Assembly: GCA_963817615.1 (NCBI GenBank) | Contig: CAWFPH010000001.1 | Coordinates: 124,001-188,000, forward strand | Length of the DNA stretch: 64,000 nucleotides | Direction: 5' to 3' | From: FEN-1219 sp963817615 | GTDB taxonomy: Bacteria > Pseudomonadota > Gammaproteobacteria > Steroidobacterales > Rariloculaceae | In this document: positions 16,537 through 25,901 of the stretch, piece by piece | Position numbering within the stretch: position 1 is the first letter of the stretch | Layout: every line of letters starts with the position of its first letter | Made by a program: the position numbers and the translations under genes | Notes under the pieces: model-generated | Seen by the model: the letters and a program-made list of their open reading frames with translations, nothing else | The model's database searches: none | Told to the model about the DNA's origin: nothing

Positions 16537-17427
16537 ATGAGTGCTTCCGGAAGAACCACCGCCGGCTACGCCCGAGGTGGCCTTTCCGCGGGCGCTCGCT
16601 TCCTGCTGCTTTGCATCGTTTGCCTTGCGCTGATGATCCTCGATCATCGCGATCAGCATCTTCAGCGCGTCCGCGAAGGACTGTCGCTCGTCGTCTATCC
16701 GGTGCGAATGGCGGTCGCCCTGCCGTTCAGCGGCTGGCGCTCGCTGCGGGAGTCGCTCGCGAGCCGGGAGGCGCTGCTCGCCGAGAACGAGGAGCTCAAG
16801 CGAGCACAACTCAACGATGAGTTTAGACTGCAGCGGCTCGCGGCGCTCGAGACCGAGAACGCGCGGCTGCGCGAGCTGCTCGATTCCACGGCTCGCGTGG
16901 GCAGCCGTGCCTTGATCGCCGAGATTCTCGCGGTCGATCTCGCGCCGTATCGGCAGCGCTTCGACCTCAACCGCGGGCTCGTCGATGGGGTCTACGTGGG
17001 CCAGGCGCTGATCGACGCGCGCGGCGTGGTGGGCCAGGTCGTGCGCGTAGGGCCGCTCACCTCGGAAGCGGTGCTGATCACCGACGCCGATCATGCGCTG
17101 CCCGTCAGCGTGAACCGCAACGGCTTGCGTACGATTGCGGTCGGCACGGGCGACAGCGGGCGCCTGCGCTTGCCGTACCTCACGAACAACGCGGACGTCG
17201 AAGCGGGCGATCTGCTCGTGTCGTCCGGGCTCGGCGGCGTATTTCCGGCCGGCTATCCCGTCGGCCGCATCGCGGAAGTGAACAAGCGACCCGATCAGCC
17301 GTTCGCCGATGTCACGGCCGAGCCCGCGTCGCCGCTCGATCGCGATCGCGAGGTGCTGCTGGTGTGGAACGCAGCGGACGAGGCGCCGCGAGCGTCGGAG
17401 GCCGCAAGCCTCGCGGGCCACCCATGA
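16537..17427 (+). CDS. mreC: Rod-shape protein MreC
   Basis: A bitopic inner-membrane protein whose periplasmic part activates PBP2. The 296-residue product has one membrane helix near 22-40 and a coiled coil at about 70-115 (LLAENEELKRAQLNDEFRLQ begins it). Two beta domains follow, with GVVGQVVRVGPLTSEAVLIT and the late DLLVSSGLGGVFPAGYPVG. I chose the ATG at 16537, 34 bases after mreB, over longer in-frame starts inside mreB. Its stop overlaps the mreD ATG. Confidence 0.94.
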   Translation: MSASGRTTAGYARGGLSAGARFLLLCIVCLALMILDHRDQHLQRVREGLSLVVYPVRMAVALPFSGWRSLRESLASREALLAENEELKRAQLNDEFRLQRLAALETENARLRELLDSTARVGSRALIAEILAVDLAPYRQRFDLNRGLVDGVYVGQALIDARGVVGQVVRVGPLTSEAVLITDADHALPVSVNRNGLRTIAVGTGDSGRLRLPYLTNNADVEAGDLLVSSGLGGVFPAGYPVGRIAEVNKRPDQPFADVTAEPASPLDRDREVLLVWNAADEAPRASEAASLAGHP

Positions 17428-17912
17428 GAGCGGCACGACACGGCTGGTTCGTCGCTTTCTTGAGCCTCGCGCTGACGCTCGCGCTCGCCGTCGTGCCGTT
17501 GCCGGCATCGGTCGCGCCGTTTCGGCCGGATTGGGTCGCCGTCGTGCTGCTCTCCTGGTCGCTGACCGCGCCGCGGCGCTTCAGCTTGCTCACGGCGTTT
17601 TGGATGGGGCTCGCGCTCGACGCGCTGACGGGGTCGCTGCTCGGCCAACACGCGCTCGCGCTGCTCGTGATCGTCTATCTGGCCGAACGGTTTCATCTTC
17701 GTTTCCGCGTGTTTCCCGTGTCGCAACTCGCCGTCACGGTGTTCGTGCTGCTCGGGGTCTATCAGTTCATGCTGTTCTGGATCGACGGCGTCGCGGGTCG
17801 CACCGTGCCGTTGATCGAGCGCTGGGCGCCGCCGTTCAGCGGCGCGCTCGCGTTCTTGGTCGTGCTGGCGCTCCTCGATCGCCGACCGCGCGTCGCGCAG
17901 GAGCGGCTCTGA
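17424..17912 (+). CDS. mreD: Rod-shape protein MreD
   Basis: A 162-residue polytopic inner-membrane protein of the elongasome with about five hydrophobic segments. It includes the family-like PFRPDWVAVVLLSW and WMGLALDALTGSLLGQHAL. The start overlaps the mreC stop in an ATGA. mrdA begins two bases after the stop. Confidence 0.92.
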   Translation: MRAARHGWFVAFLSLALTLALAVVPLPASVAPFRPDWVAVVLLSWSLTAPRRFSLLTAFWMGLALDALTGSLLGQHALALLVIVYLAERFHLRFRVFPVSQLAVTVFVLLGVYQFMLFWIDGVAGRTVPLIERWAPPFSGALAFLVVLALLDRRPRVAQERL

Positions 17913-17914
17913 AC

Positions 17915-19840
17915 ATGGCCGGGCCGAACGTCACGTTCAAGGATCACTGGCAGGAGCATCGGCTGTTTCTGTCGCGGCTCATCGCCGCCGGCGTGATCGT
18001 GGTGCTTCTGACGGCGATGCTCGTGCTGCGTCTCGTGCAGCTGCAGATCGTCGACTTCGAGCGCTTCACGGAGCTTTCGCAAGGCAACCGTTTCAGGATC
18101 GAGCCGCTGCCGCCGACGCGCGGGCTGATCATGGATCGCAACGGCATCGTGATCGCCGAAAACCAGCCGAACTGGGAGCTCGTCGCGATCGGTGAGGAAA
18201 TCGAGAACCTCGATGCCACGCTCACTGCCCTCGAAGGGCTGCAGCTCATCGATCCGGCGGAGCACCGCACGCTGAGGGATCTCGTGCGCTCACACCGCGG
18301 CTTCGAGAGAGTCAAGCTCAGCAATCTCACGGAGGAGCAGGCCGCAACCTTCGCGGTCCGCCGGCATCGGTTCCCCGGCGTCGACATCCAGGAAGCGCTC
18401 GCGCGCCACTACCCGTTCCGTGAAGCGGGCGCTCATGCCGTCGGCTACGTCGGCAGCATCAGCCTCGCGGATCTCGAGCGGATCGATCGCAGCGACTACG
18501 CGGCCACGTCGCAGATCGGCAAGACGGGCATCGAACGCGCGTACGAGGCCGAGCTGCACGGTCACGTCGGCTATCGCCAGCAGGTGGTCAACGCCCAGGG
18601 CCGCGTGCTGTTCGATCCCGCGGTGATGGACTCCCGTAACGGTGCAGCCGCCGTGGTGGGCGGGCTAGAGCAAAAGGCGCCGGTGCCGGGCAGCAACGTC
18701 GTGCTGTCGATCGACATGCGGTTGCAGCTCGCCGCCGAGCAGGCGCTCGGCGAGCTGCGCGGCGCAGCCGTCGCGATCGACCCTCGTAACGGCGACGTGC
18801 TCGTGCTCGTGAGCACGCCGTCTTTCGATCCGAATCCCCTCGCGACGGGCATCAGCCGCGAGGACTACGTCGCGCTGAATACCGATCCGGACAAACCGCT
18901 GCTCAATCGCGCGCTGGCGGGTGTCTATCCGCCTGGGTCGACCGTGAAGCCGTTCATCGGCCTCACCGCGCTGCAGCACGAAAGCATCGATCCGAGCCGC
19001 GAGATTCATTGCCCCGGCGAGTACCACTTGCCGGGCCAGACGCATCGCTATCGGGAGGGCCGCGGCGGCGTGCACGGCGACGTCGACCTTCACGACGCGA
19101 TCGTGCGCTCGTGCGACGTCTACTTCTATCAGCTCGCGCTCGCGGTCGGCATCGACGATCTCGCCGCGGGGCTCAAGGCGTTCGGTTTCGGTGCGGTGAC
19201 CGGCCTCGACATCGGCGGCGAGAAGGCCGGCATCGTGCCCTCGCCCGAGTGGAAGAAGAAGCAGTTCTCGGCCCGAGAGGACCAAGTGTGGTTCCCGGGC
19301 GAGACGATCAACACGGGCGTCGGCCAAGGCTACGTGCTCGTGACGCCGCTGCAGCTGGCGCACGCCGTCGCGACGTTGGCTGCGCGCGGCGTCGGACATC
19401 GGCCGCGGCTCTTGATCGGTGTCGAGGACGGCGTGACGCGAGAGGTCAAGTACTCGACGCCGGCGGTCATACCTCCGGTCGACGATACATCGCCGGAGCA
19501 TTGGGATTTCGTGCGCGATGCCATGGTCGGCGTCACCACCGAGCTGCACGGCACCGCCCGTGCGCCGATGCAGGGCACGAAGTACAAGGTGGCCGGCAAG
19601 ACGGGCACGGCCCAGGTGTTCACCGTCGGTCAAGACGAGCGGTATCGTGAGGCCGACGTGGACGAGCGGCTCCGAGACCACGGGCTGTTCGTCGCCTTCG
19701 CGCCGGCGGACGCGCCGACGATCGCGCTGGCGGTCATCGTCGAGAACGGCGGCGGCGGGAGCCGCGCGGCTGCACCCGTGGCACGCAAGATCTTCGACGC
19801 CTATTTCGCTGCAGAAGGCTATGTCGCTCGCGAGCCTTGA
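17915..19840 (+). CDS. mrdA: Penicillin-binding protein 2 (elongasome transpeptidase)
   Basis: A class B PBP that crosslinks new lateral-wall peptidoglycan in the periplasm. The 641-residue product has an N-terminal membrane anchor at about 22-45 and a pedestal domain. The transpeptidase follows: Ser342-x-x-Lys345 in YPPGSTVKPF, the SxN-equivalent SCD in IVRSCDVYFYQLA, and KTG starting at Lys562 in AGKTGTAQVF. It starts two bases after mreD, and rodA starts inside its last 20 bases, so PBP2 and its glycosyltransferase partner are tightly linked. Confidence 0.96.
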   Translation: MAGPNVTFKDHWQEHRLFLSRLIAAGVIVVLLTAMLVLRLVQLQIVDFERFTELSQGNRFRIEPLPPTRGLIMDRNGIVIAENQPNWELVAIGEEIENLDATLTALEGLQLIDPAEHRTLRDLVRSHRGFERVKLSNLTEEQAATFAVRRHRFPGVDIQEALARHYPFREAGAHAVGYVGSISLADLERIDRSDYAATSQIGKTGIERAYEAELHGHVGYRQQVVNAQGRVLFDPAVMDSRNGAAAVVGGLEQKAPVPGSNVVLSIDMRLQLAAEQALGELRGAAVAIDPRNGDVLVLVSTPSFDPNPLATGISREDYVALNTDPDKPLLNRALAGVYPPGSTVKPFIGLTALQHESIDPSREIHCPGEYHLPGQTHRYREGRGGVHGDVDLHDAIVRSCDVYFYQLALAVGIDDLAAGLKAFGFGAVTGLDIGGEKAGIVPSPEWKKKQFSAREDQVWFPGETINTGVGQGYVLVTPLQLAHAVATLAARGVGHRPRLLIGVEDGVTREVKYSTPAVIPPVDDTSPEHWDFVRDAMVGVTTELHGTARAPMQGTKYKVAGKTGTAQVFTVGQDERYREADVDERLRDHGLFVAFAPADAPTIALAVIVENGGGGSRAAAPVARKIFDAYFAAEGYVAREP

Positions 19841-20948
19841 GTGGGGCCGGATCCCGGCCGGCCGCAAGCCGCTGCTCAAGCGGTTCGTGATCGACCTGCC
19901 GCTCGTCGCAATCGCGCTCGCGATCAGCGGAATCGGCTTCGTAGTGCTGTACAGCGCGCTGTCCGGCAACGTCGGGCTGCTCGTTCGGCAAGGCTTGCGG
20001 TTCGCGGTCGGGCTCGGTGCCTTCTTCGTGATGTCGCAGATTCCGCCGCGCTATCTCCGGATCTTCACGCCCTGGGCGTTCTTCGTGGGCCTCGGCTTGC
20101 TGCTCGCCGTCATGGTGGAGGGCGAGATCGGCAAGGGGGCGCAGCGCTGGCTCGACTTGGGGCCGGTCACGTTTCAGCCGTCCGAGCTCATGAAGCTCGC
20201 CGCGCCGATGATGGTCGCCTGGTTCATGCACGATCGGCGGTTGCCGCCGACGTTCATCCAGGTGATCGCGCTCGCATTGATCGTGATCGTGCCGGCGCTG
20301 CTCATCGCGGAGCAGCCCGATCTCGGCACCGCGATGCTCGTCGTCGCGGCGGGCGCGCTCGCGATCCTGCTCGCAGGCGTCAGCGTGCGGATCATCGCGA
20401 CGGTCGGCCTGCTGGGTCTCGCCGCGGTGCCGGTCCTCTGGCACTACATGCACGATTACCAGCGCGCGCGGGTCTTCATGTTTCTGAGCCCGGAGTCCGA
20501 TCCGCTCGGTGCCGGCTACAACACCATCCAGGCAAAGATTGCGATCGGCTCGGGCGGCCTGTTCGGCAAGGGCTGGATGAACGGCACGCAAGCCCATCTC
20601 GAATTTCTGCCCGAGCGATCGACGGACTTCATTTTTGCGGTGATGGGCGAGGAATTTGGACTGCTCGGGCTGTGCCTGCTGCTGGTGCTGTACGTCGCCG
20701 TCGTGGCTCGCGGGCTTTACATCGCCTCGCAGGCTCAGGACACGTTCACGAGGCTGCTCGCGGGTGCGTTGAGCCTCACGTTCTTCTTCTACGTGTTCGT
20801 CAATGCGGGCATGGTGTCCGGGTTGCTGCCGATCGTCGGCGTGCCGCTGCCGCTCGTGAGCGCGGGCGGCACTTCGATGGTGACCCTGATGACGGGCTTC
20901 GGTATGCTCGCAGCGATCCACGGACATAGGAAACTGCTCGCGCCATGA
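19821..20948 (+). CDS. rodA: SEDS peptidoglycan glycosyltransferase RodA
   Basis: RodA polymerises lipid II into glycan strands together with PBP2. The 375-residue product has about ten membrane segments. The SEDS signature QPSELMKLAAPMMVAWF occurs, with EQPDLGTAMLV and the C-terminal VGVPLPLVSAGGTSMVTLM. I chose ATG 19821, inside the end of mrdA, because it gives a normal N-terminus. The stop overlaps the mltB ATG. Confidence 0.96.
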   Translation: MSLASLEWGRIPAGRKPLLKRFVIDLPLVAIALAISGIGFVVLYSALSGNVGLLVRQGLRFAVGLGAFFVMSQIPPRYLRIFTPWAFFVGLGLLLAVMVEGEIGKGAQRWLDLGPVTFQPSELMKLAAPMMVAWFMHDRRLPPTFIQVIALALIVIVPALLIAEQPDLGTAMLVVAAGALAILLAGVSVRIIATVGLLGLAAVPVLWHYMHDYQRARVFMFLSPESDPLGAGYNTIQAKIAIGSGGLFGKGWMNGTQAHLEFLPERSTDFIFAVMGEEFGLLGLCLLLVLYVAVVARGLYIASQAQDTFTRLLAGALSLTFFFYVFVNAGMVSGLLPIVGVPLPLVSAGGTSMVTLMTGFGMLAAIHGHRKLLAP

Positions 20949-21997
20949 GGAGCGCTCGCCCGCATGCAACGGCTCGACGCGCCGCTCGGCGGATCGCCGC
21001 CGCGCTCGCGTGCGCGGCGCTTCTTCTCGGCGCCGCGGCTTATGCGGCCGACGATGCGGCAGTCGCCAAAGCGCGCGACGCGTTCGTCGAGCGCATGGTC
21101 ACGAAGCACGACTTCGACCGTTCGAAGCTCGCAGCGCTGCTGGACGGAGCGCAGATCCAGCAGAAGATCTTGGACACGATGGCGCGTCCTCCGGAGCGCG
21201 TGCTGCCGTGGTACGAGTACCGCAACATCTTTCTGAACGAGCAGCGGATCGATGCGGGCGTCCAATTCTGGAAGGATCACGCCGCCTCGATAGAGCACAT
21301 GTCCGAGCGCTACGGTGTGGCGCCGGAGATGCTGGTGGCGATCATCGGCGTGGAGACCTACTTCGGGCGCCGCATGGGCACCTACCGCGTGCTCGACGCG
21401 CTCGCGACGCTGGCTTTCGCCTACCCGCCGCGGGCCTCGTTCTTCGGCTCCGAGCTCGAGGCGTTCCTGCTGCTGTGCCGCGAGGACGGCGTCGACGCGA
21501 CCGCCGCGCTCGGCTCCTATGCCGGCGCGATGGGCGCCGGACAATTCATTCCGTCGAGCTATCGGAACTACGCGGTCGACGGCGACGACGACGGCCGCCG
21601 CGATCTCCTCGGCGATTGGGACGACGTGCTCGGCAGCGTGGCGAACTACTTCAAGGTGAGCGGCTGGCAGACCGGGCAGCCGGTCGTAGCGCGCGCCACG
21701 CGGTCGGAGCAAGCGTCCGGACCGGATCCGTCGGACAAGATCGATCTCGATCAGACCGTCGGGTCGCTCGGCAAGATGGGCTACGAATTCCCCACCGATC
21801 TGCCGCCCAGCGAGCCGGCCGGCGTGATGGCGCTCGAGGCCGAGGGCGGCGGCTCCGAATACTGGGTCGGCTTTCACAACTTCCGAGTGATCACGCGCTA
21901 CAACCGCAGTCCGAAGTACGCGCTGGCGGCCCATCAGCTCGGCCAGGCGATTCGCGCTCGCTATCTGGCTGCGGATGCCGGGAGCGCCGCGGAATGA
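20945..21997 (+). CDS. mltB: Lytic murein transglycosylase B
   Basis: Cleaves the MurNAc-GlcNAc bond, leaving a 1,6-anhydro end. The 350-residue product has a signal peptide (hydrophobic 17-35, likely cleaved after AAYA) and no lipobox. Catalytic Glu137 lies in IIGVETYFGRRMGTY, and GAGQFIPSSYRNYAVD is a strong family segment. It overlaps the rodA stop by four bases and rlpA by four bases. Being exported rather than lipid-anchored is a modest difference from E. coli MltB. Confidence 0.94.
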   Translation: MRSARPHATARRAARRIAAALACAALLLGAAAYAADDAAVAKARDAFVERMVTKHDFDRSKLAALLDGAQIQQKILDTMARPPERVLPWYEYRNIFLNEQRIDAGVQFWKDHAASIEHMSERYGVAPEMLVAIIGVETYFGRRMGTYRVLDALATLAFAYPPRASFFGSELEAFLLLCREDGVDATAALGSYAGAMGAGQFIPSSYRNYAVDGDDDGRRDLLGDWDDVLGSVANYFKVSGWQTGQPVVARATRSEQASGPDPSDKIDLDQTVGSLGKMGYEFPTDLPPSEPAGVMALEAEGGGSEYWVGFHNFRVITRYNRSPKYALAAHQLGQAIRARYLAADAGSAAE

Positions 21998-22897
21998 CGG
22001 CGTCCGGCCGGCTGTTGCCCGTCTGCGGCGTGCTGCTGGTCGTGTCGCTCCAATGGGGCTGCGCCTCGAGCCCGCCGCAGTTCTCGCGCGGGGCGCGTGC
22101 CGAAGTGCCGGTCCTGAATCCGCCTCGCAGCGACCGCGGCAATCCGCCTTTCTACGATGCGCTCGGCAAGCGCTACTACGTGCTCGCGAGCAGCGCGGGG
22201 TATCGGGAGCGCGGGGTCGCGTCCTGGTACGGCCGCGATTTCCACGGGCTCGCGACCTCGAGCGGCGAAACCTACAACATGCACGCGCTGACCGCCGCGC
22301 ATAAGACGCTGCCGATTCCGACCTGGGTTCAGGTCACGAATCTCGAGAACGGCAAGAACGTGATCGTCAAGGTCAACGATCGCGGCCCGTTCGTCGGCGA
22401 CCGGCTCATCGATCTGTCCTATGCGGCCGCGGTCGAGCTCGACATGGTGCGAATGGGTACTGCGCGGGTCGAGGTGCGCGCGCTCGGCGTGCCGTCGCAG
22501 GCGCCGGTGCTCGCGAGCTCGCGCCCGGACGCGCGCGCTGCCGCCCGCCGCTCCGGTCCCGACCGCAACGGTTGCCACGGCCCGAGCCGCGCAGCCGCTC
22601 GAGGCCGCGCTCGTGCCGCTGCCGTCGGCGTTGACGACGGGCGGCCCGCGCCTCGTGTCGCCACGGCTGTTCGTCCAGGTGGGCGCATTCGCCGACCGCG
22701 GCAATGCCCTCAACCTCGTCGGTCATCTGCAAGCGAGCGGTTTCGAGAATTCGTTCGTGGTGGACGAACGAGACGGGCGCCGGCCGCTGCATCGGGTGCG
22801 GATCGGGCCGGTGCGAGATGAGCACGAGTTCGACGAGGTGAGCGGTCGTCTGCGGACGATCGGCGTAGCCGACACTCGGCTCGTGCTCGTGCCTTGA
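21994..22897 (+). pseudogene. rlpA: RlpA lipoprotein (DPBB and SPOR domains) split by a frameshift
   Basis: RlpA is an outer-membrane lipoprotein that binds or cuts denuded glycan, working beside MltB and PBPs. The first frame gives a lipoprotein leader (lipobox LQWGC, Cys23) and a double-psi beta-barrel with GVASWYGRDFHGLATSSGE and VKVNDRGPFVGDRLIDLS. The SPOR domain (RLFVQVGAFADRGNALNLVG) lies in another frame and stops at 22897. The switch falls at the CG run 22530-22538. Adding one CG unit there restores one ORF reading DARALPPAAPV across the joint. This could be a true mutation, a variable repeat or an assembly error. Confidence 0.85.
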
Positions 22898-22920
22898 CGC
22901 TGATCGAGAAGGGGATTTCG

Positions 22921-24084
22921 ATGCTTCGTACGGTATCGGTGCTGCTCGCGATGCTGCTCGCCGTGATCGCGCTCGGCGCGGAAGCGCAACTTCCGTCCGC
23001 CGCGAGGCCGCCGCAGCTCGCCGTGGCGAGCCACTACCTTGCGGATTTCGCGACCGGGACGATGCTCGCCCAAAACGACGCGGACACGCCGGTTCCGCCC
23101 GCGAGCCTCACGAAGCTGATGACGGCGTACGTCGTATTCGAGGCGCTTGCGGCGGGTCGCATTCACCTCGAGGACGAGGCGCCGGTCAGCGAGAAGGCGT
23201 GGCGCACGGGCGGCACGCGGATGTTCATCGACGTGAATTCGCGCGTCAAAGTCGACGATCTAGTGCACGGCATGCTGATCCAGTCCGGCAACGATGCGAG
23301 CGTCGCGCTCGCCGAGCTCGTGGCCGGCTCGGTGCCGGCGTTCGTCGCGTTGATGAACGATCGCGCCGCGGCGCTCGGCATGCACAGCTCGGTATTTCGC
23401 AACCCCACCGGCCTGCCGGCGCGCGGCCACGTGAGCAGCGCGCACGATCTCGCGATTCTTGCCCGCGCTCTGATCGAGCAGTTTCCGCAGTACTACGGGC
23501 TGTATGCGCAACGGCAATTCACGTACAACGGCATCACGCAACACAACCGCAACGCGTTGCTCGCACGCGATCCGAGCGTGGATGGGATGAAGACGGGACA
23601 TACGGCCGCGGCCGGCTATTGCCTCGTCACGTCGGCACAGCGCGACGGCATGCGCTTGATCGCGGTCGTGCTCGGCGCGACGACGCCGAAGGCGCGCAAC
23701 GACGGCGCCGAGAAATTGCTCAATTGGGGCTTTGCGAATTACGAGACGCACAAGCTCTACGTCAAGGGCGAGCGGCTCACGGCCGTGCGGATACGCGGCG
23801 CTTTGCCGGACAGCGCGCCACTCGGGATCACGAGGGATCTGTACGTCACGATCCCGCGCGGGCAGTACGCGGCGCTCGCGGCCGATATGCGGCTCGCCGG
23901 AGCGCTCGCGCCGCCGCTTACGCGTGGCACCGAGGTCGGGGAGCTGCAGGTGTCGTTCGCGGGCAGCCCGCTGGCTGCCGTGCCGCTCGTTGCGCTCGAG
24001 AACGTTCAGCCCGGCGGTGTGCTCACGAAGGTCCTCGATCAGGTCAGCAGCTGGTGGGGTGAGGCCGAAGCGGCGCCGCCATGA
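22921..24084 (+). CDS. dacA: D-alanyl-D-alanine carboxypeptidase (PBP5/6 type)
   Basis: Removes the terminal D-Ala from pentapeptide stems. The 387-residue product has a signal peptide (MLRTVSVLLAMLLAVIAL), Ser62-x-x-Lys65 (ASLTKLMTAY), Ser122-Gly-Asn124 (QSGNDASV), and Lys224-Thr-Gly (DGMKTGHT). The C-terminal domain ends in an amphipathic stretch, VLDQVSSWWGEAE, that would bind the inner membrane. I chose the ATG at 22921, which has AAGGGG upstream, over a TTG at 22894. Its stop overlaps the ybeD start. Confidence 0.96.
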   Translation: MLRTVSVLLAMLLAVIALGAEAQLPSAARPPQLAVASHYLADFATGTMLAQNDADTPVPPASLTKLMTAYVVFEALAAGRIHLEDEAPVSEKAWRTGGTRMFIDVNSRVKVDDLVHGMLIQSGNDASVALAELVAGSVPAFVALMNDRAAALGMHSSVFRNPTGLPARGHVSSAHDLAILARALIEQFPQYYGLYAQRQFTYNGITQHNRNALLARDPSVDGMKTGHTAAAGYCLVTSAQRDGMRLIAVVLGATTPKARNDGAEKLLNWGFANYETHKLYVKGERLTAVRIRGALPDSAPLGITRDLYVTIPRGQYAALAADMRLAGALAPPLTRGTEVGELQVSFAGSPLAAVPLVALENVQPGGVLTKVLDQVSSWWGEAEAAPP

Positions 24085-24338
24085 GCCAAGACGGGGGCGC
24101 GCTGCAGTTTCCGTGTGAGCTTCCGATCAAGGTGCTCGGCCGTAACGAGCCGGCATTCCGGACCGCCGCGCTCGCGATCGTGGGGGCTCACTACGCCAAG
24201 CACCGCGTGTCCGAGCAGGCGAGCCGACGCGGCAGCTATTTGAGCCTCACGATCACCGTGCGCGCGGAGAGCAGGGAACAGATCGATGCGGTCTACCGGG
24301 CCCTCGTCGCGCATGACGATATCCTGATGGTGCTGTGA
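24081..24338 (+). CDS. ybeD: DUF493 family protein YbeD
   Basis: An 85-residue ACT-like protein starting MSQDGGALQFPCELPIKVLG, with the family segment GSYLSLTITVRAESREQIDAV. Its biochemical role is not established. The dacA-ybeD-lipB order is conserved in gammaproteobacteria. It overlaps dacA by four bases, and lipB follows after seven. Confidence 0.9.
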   Translation: MSQDGGALQFPCELPIKVLGRNEPAFRTAALAIVGAHYAKHRVSEQASRRGSYLSLTITVRAESREQIDAVYRALVAHDDILMVL

Positions 24339-24345
24339 GCACGGC

Positions 24346-24972
24346 GTGGCGCCCGTAGTACGCGACCTCGGCCGCAGGCCCTTGCCGGACGTCTGGAACG
24401 ACATGCGGCGCTTCACCGACGAGCGCACCGCTGCCACCGTCGACGAAATCTGGTTTGTCGAGCACCCCCCCGTGTTCACGCTCGGCATGCGCGCAGACCG
24501 TGCGCACTTGCTAGCGCCCGGCGACATTCCGGTCGTGCCGATCGATCGCGGCGGCCAGGTTACCTATCACGGGCCCGGCCAACTCGTGGCCTACGTGCTG
24601 CTCGATCTTCGCCGCCTTACGTTGAGCCCGCGCACGCTGGTGCAGGCGCTCGAGCGTGCGGTCATCGAGACGGTCGAGCGCTATGGCGTTGCGGCGATCG
24701 GGCGACGCGACGCACCGGGCGTCTATGTCGACAGGCGCAAGCTTGCGGCCGTCGGTTTGCGAGTGCGGCGGCACTGCTCGTATCACGGGCTCGCGCTCAA
24801 TGTGGCAATGGATCTCGAGCCGTTCGAGCGCATCAATCCGTGCGGCTACGAAGGGCTCGAAGTCACGCAGCTCGCCGACCTCTGCGGCGTCGACGATCTC
24901 GTGCGCGTGCGCGCCGATCTCGAGATGCGCCTCGTTGCGACGCTCTACGACGAGCCCGTGACGCTCAAATGA
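24346..24972 (+). CDS. lipB: Octanoyl-[acyl carrier protein]:protein transferase LipB
   Basis: Moves octanoate from ACP to lipoyl domains, the first step of lipoate assembly. The 208-residue product has GGQVTYHGPGQLVAYVLLDL, the catalytic Lys132 (RRKLAAVGLRVRR) and acyl-accepting Cys166 (NPCGYEGLEV). It starts with GTG. lipA, its usual partner, is not in this window. The E2 subunit at 46.6-48.0 kb carries a lipoyl domain that would need this pathway. Confidence 0.95.
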   Translation: MAPVVRDLGRRPLPDVWNDMRRFTDERTAATVDEIWFVEHPPVFTLGMRADRAHLLAPGDIPVVPIDRGGQVTYHGPGQLVAYVLLDLRRLTLSPRTLVQALERAVIETVERYGVAAIGRRDAPGVYVDRRKLAAVGLRVRRHCSYHGLALNVAMDLEPFERINPCGYEGLEVTQLADLCGVDDLVRVRADLEMRLVATLYDEPVTLK

Positions 24973-25020
24973 CGCCTCGAGCGTAGTCGCAACGACGTCG
25001 CGCGTCCCAGGACAGGCTAG

Positions 25021-25887
25021 CTAGGCGCGGTTGAGCGTGTTCAGGTAGTTGCCGTACGTGAACGCGAAGCTGACGACCATCCACACGAGCCATACGAAGC
25101 GCGTGAGCTCGGGCATCCAAGCGCGCCGGGCGAACCAGTAGCTCGCGGTCGGCACCGCGCAAACGAGCACTGTCACACCGAGCAGAGCGCCGGATTGGAG
25201 CGCCACGTCCACGGCGGGAATCTCTTCCAGGCCGCGACCGCCCAGCAGCGAGTTGGCGACCGCCAAGGCCACGCTTGCCGCGAGCAGGGCAAACCACTGC
25301 GGCAAGCCGAGCCAAGGCTTTTGTGCAGCCTCTTCCACGTCGACGGACTCTTTACTGCCCACGTAAATCGACTTCGCGCTCGTGAACGCGCGCTTCGTCG
25401 ACACGCATTTCAACCATAGAAACACCAGAAGCGCTGCGAGCACGAGCAGCGCCACCCACAGACCGGTACGGACGAGCTGCGTCGCAGCACCGAGCCCTGC
25501 GACGGTCAGGATCGATCCCGCGACGGCCGATCCCCCGAGGGCGACGAGCCACGGCTCCTGGCGCCGCACGATTGCGAGATGCAGGCCGATCAGCATCAGC
25601 AACTGCGGCAACGCCACGTATTGCAGTGCGAGCACGGCGCGCGGCAAGAGCTCGTTCTCGAGCACGGTCGCGACGAGCAGTGTCGCCAGCACCGCGGTCG
25701 TATAGATCGCGTAGGCACGCGCCGCCCGGTTCGGCGAGATGACGAGCTGCGCGCGCACGATCGCGAAGATTGCCGCCGTCGCAACGAGCGATGCGAGCAG
25801 CGTGAGATACGCCGCGCCGAGCGTGGCGAGCTCGATACCACGATCGCTCAGAGCCGTCTGGGTCAGAATGCCGGCGAAACGGTCCAC
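25021..25887 (-). CDS. Polytopic membrane protein of unknown function
   Basis: A 288-residue protein with about seven hydrophobic segments, no signal sequence and no motif I recognise. A hydrophilic loop near 165-190 carries KSIYVGSKESVDVEEAAQKP, followed by two or three more membrane segments. The gene starts 14 bases after the stop of the 925-residue coiled-coil gene on the same strand, so the two are almost surely one operon and may work together at the membrane. Its far end is convergent with lipB. Confidence 0.6.
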   Translation of the reverse strand: MDRFAGILTQTALSDRGIELATLGAAYLTLLASLVATAAIFAIVRAQLVISPNRAARAYAIYTTAVLATLLVATVLENELLPRAVLALQYVALPQLLMLIGLHLAIVRRQEPWLVALGGSAVAGSILTVAGLGAATQLVRTGLWVALLVLAALLVFLWLKCVSTKRAFTSAKSIYVGSKESVDVEEAAQKPWLGLPQWFALLAASVALAVANSLLGGRGLEEIPAVDVALQSGALLGVTVLVCAVPTASYWFARRAWMPELTRFVWLVWMVVSFAFTYGNYLNTLNRA

Positions 25888-25901
25888 GGCCGCGGTCCGG
25901 T

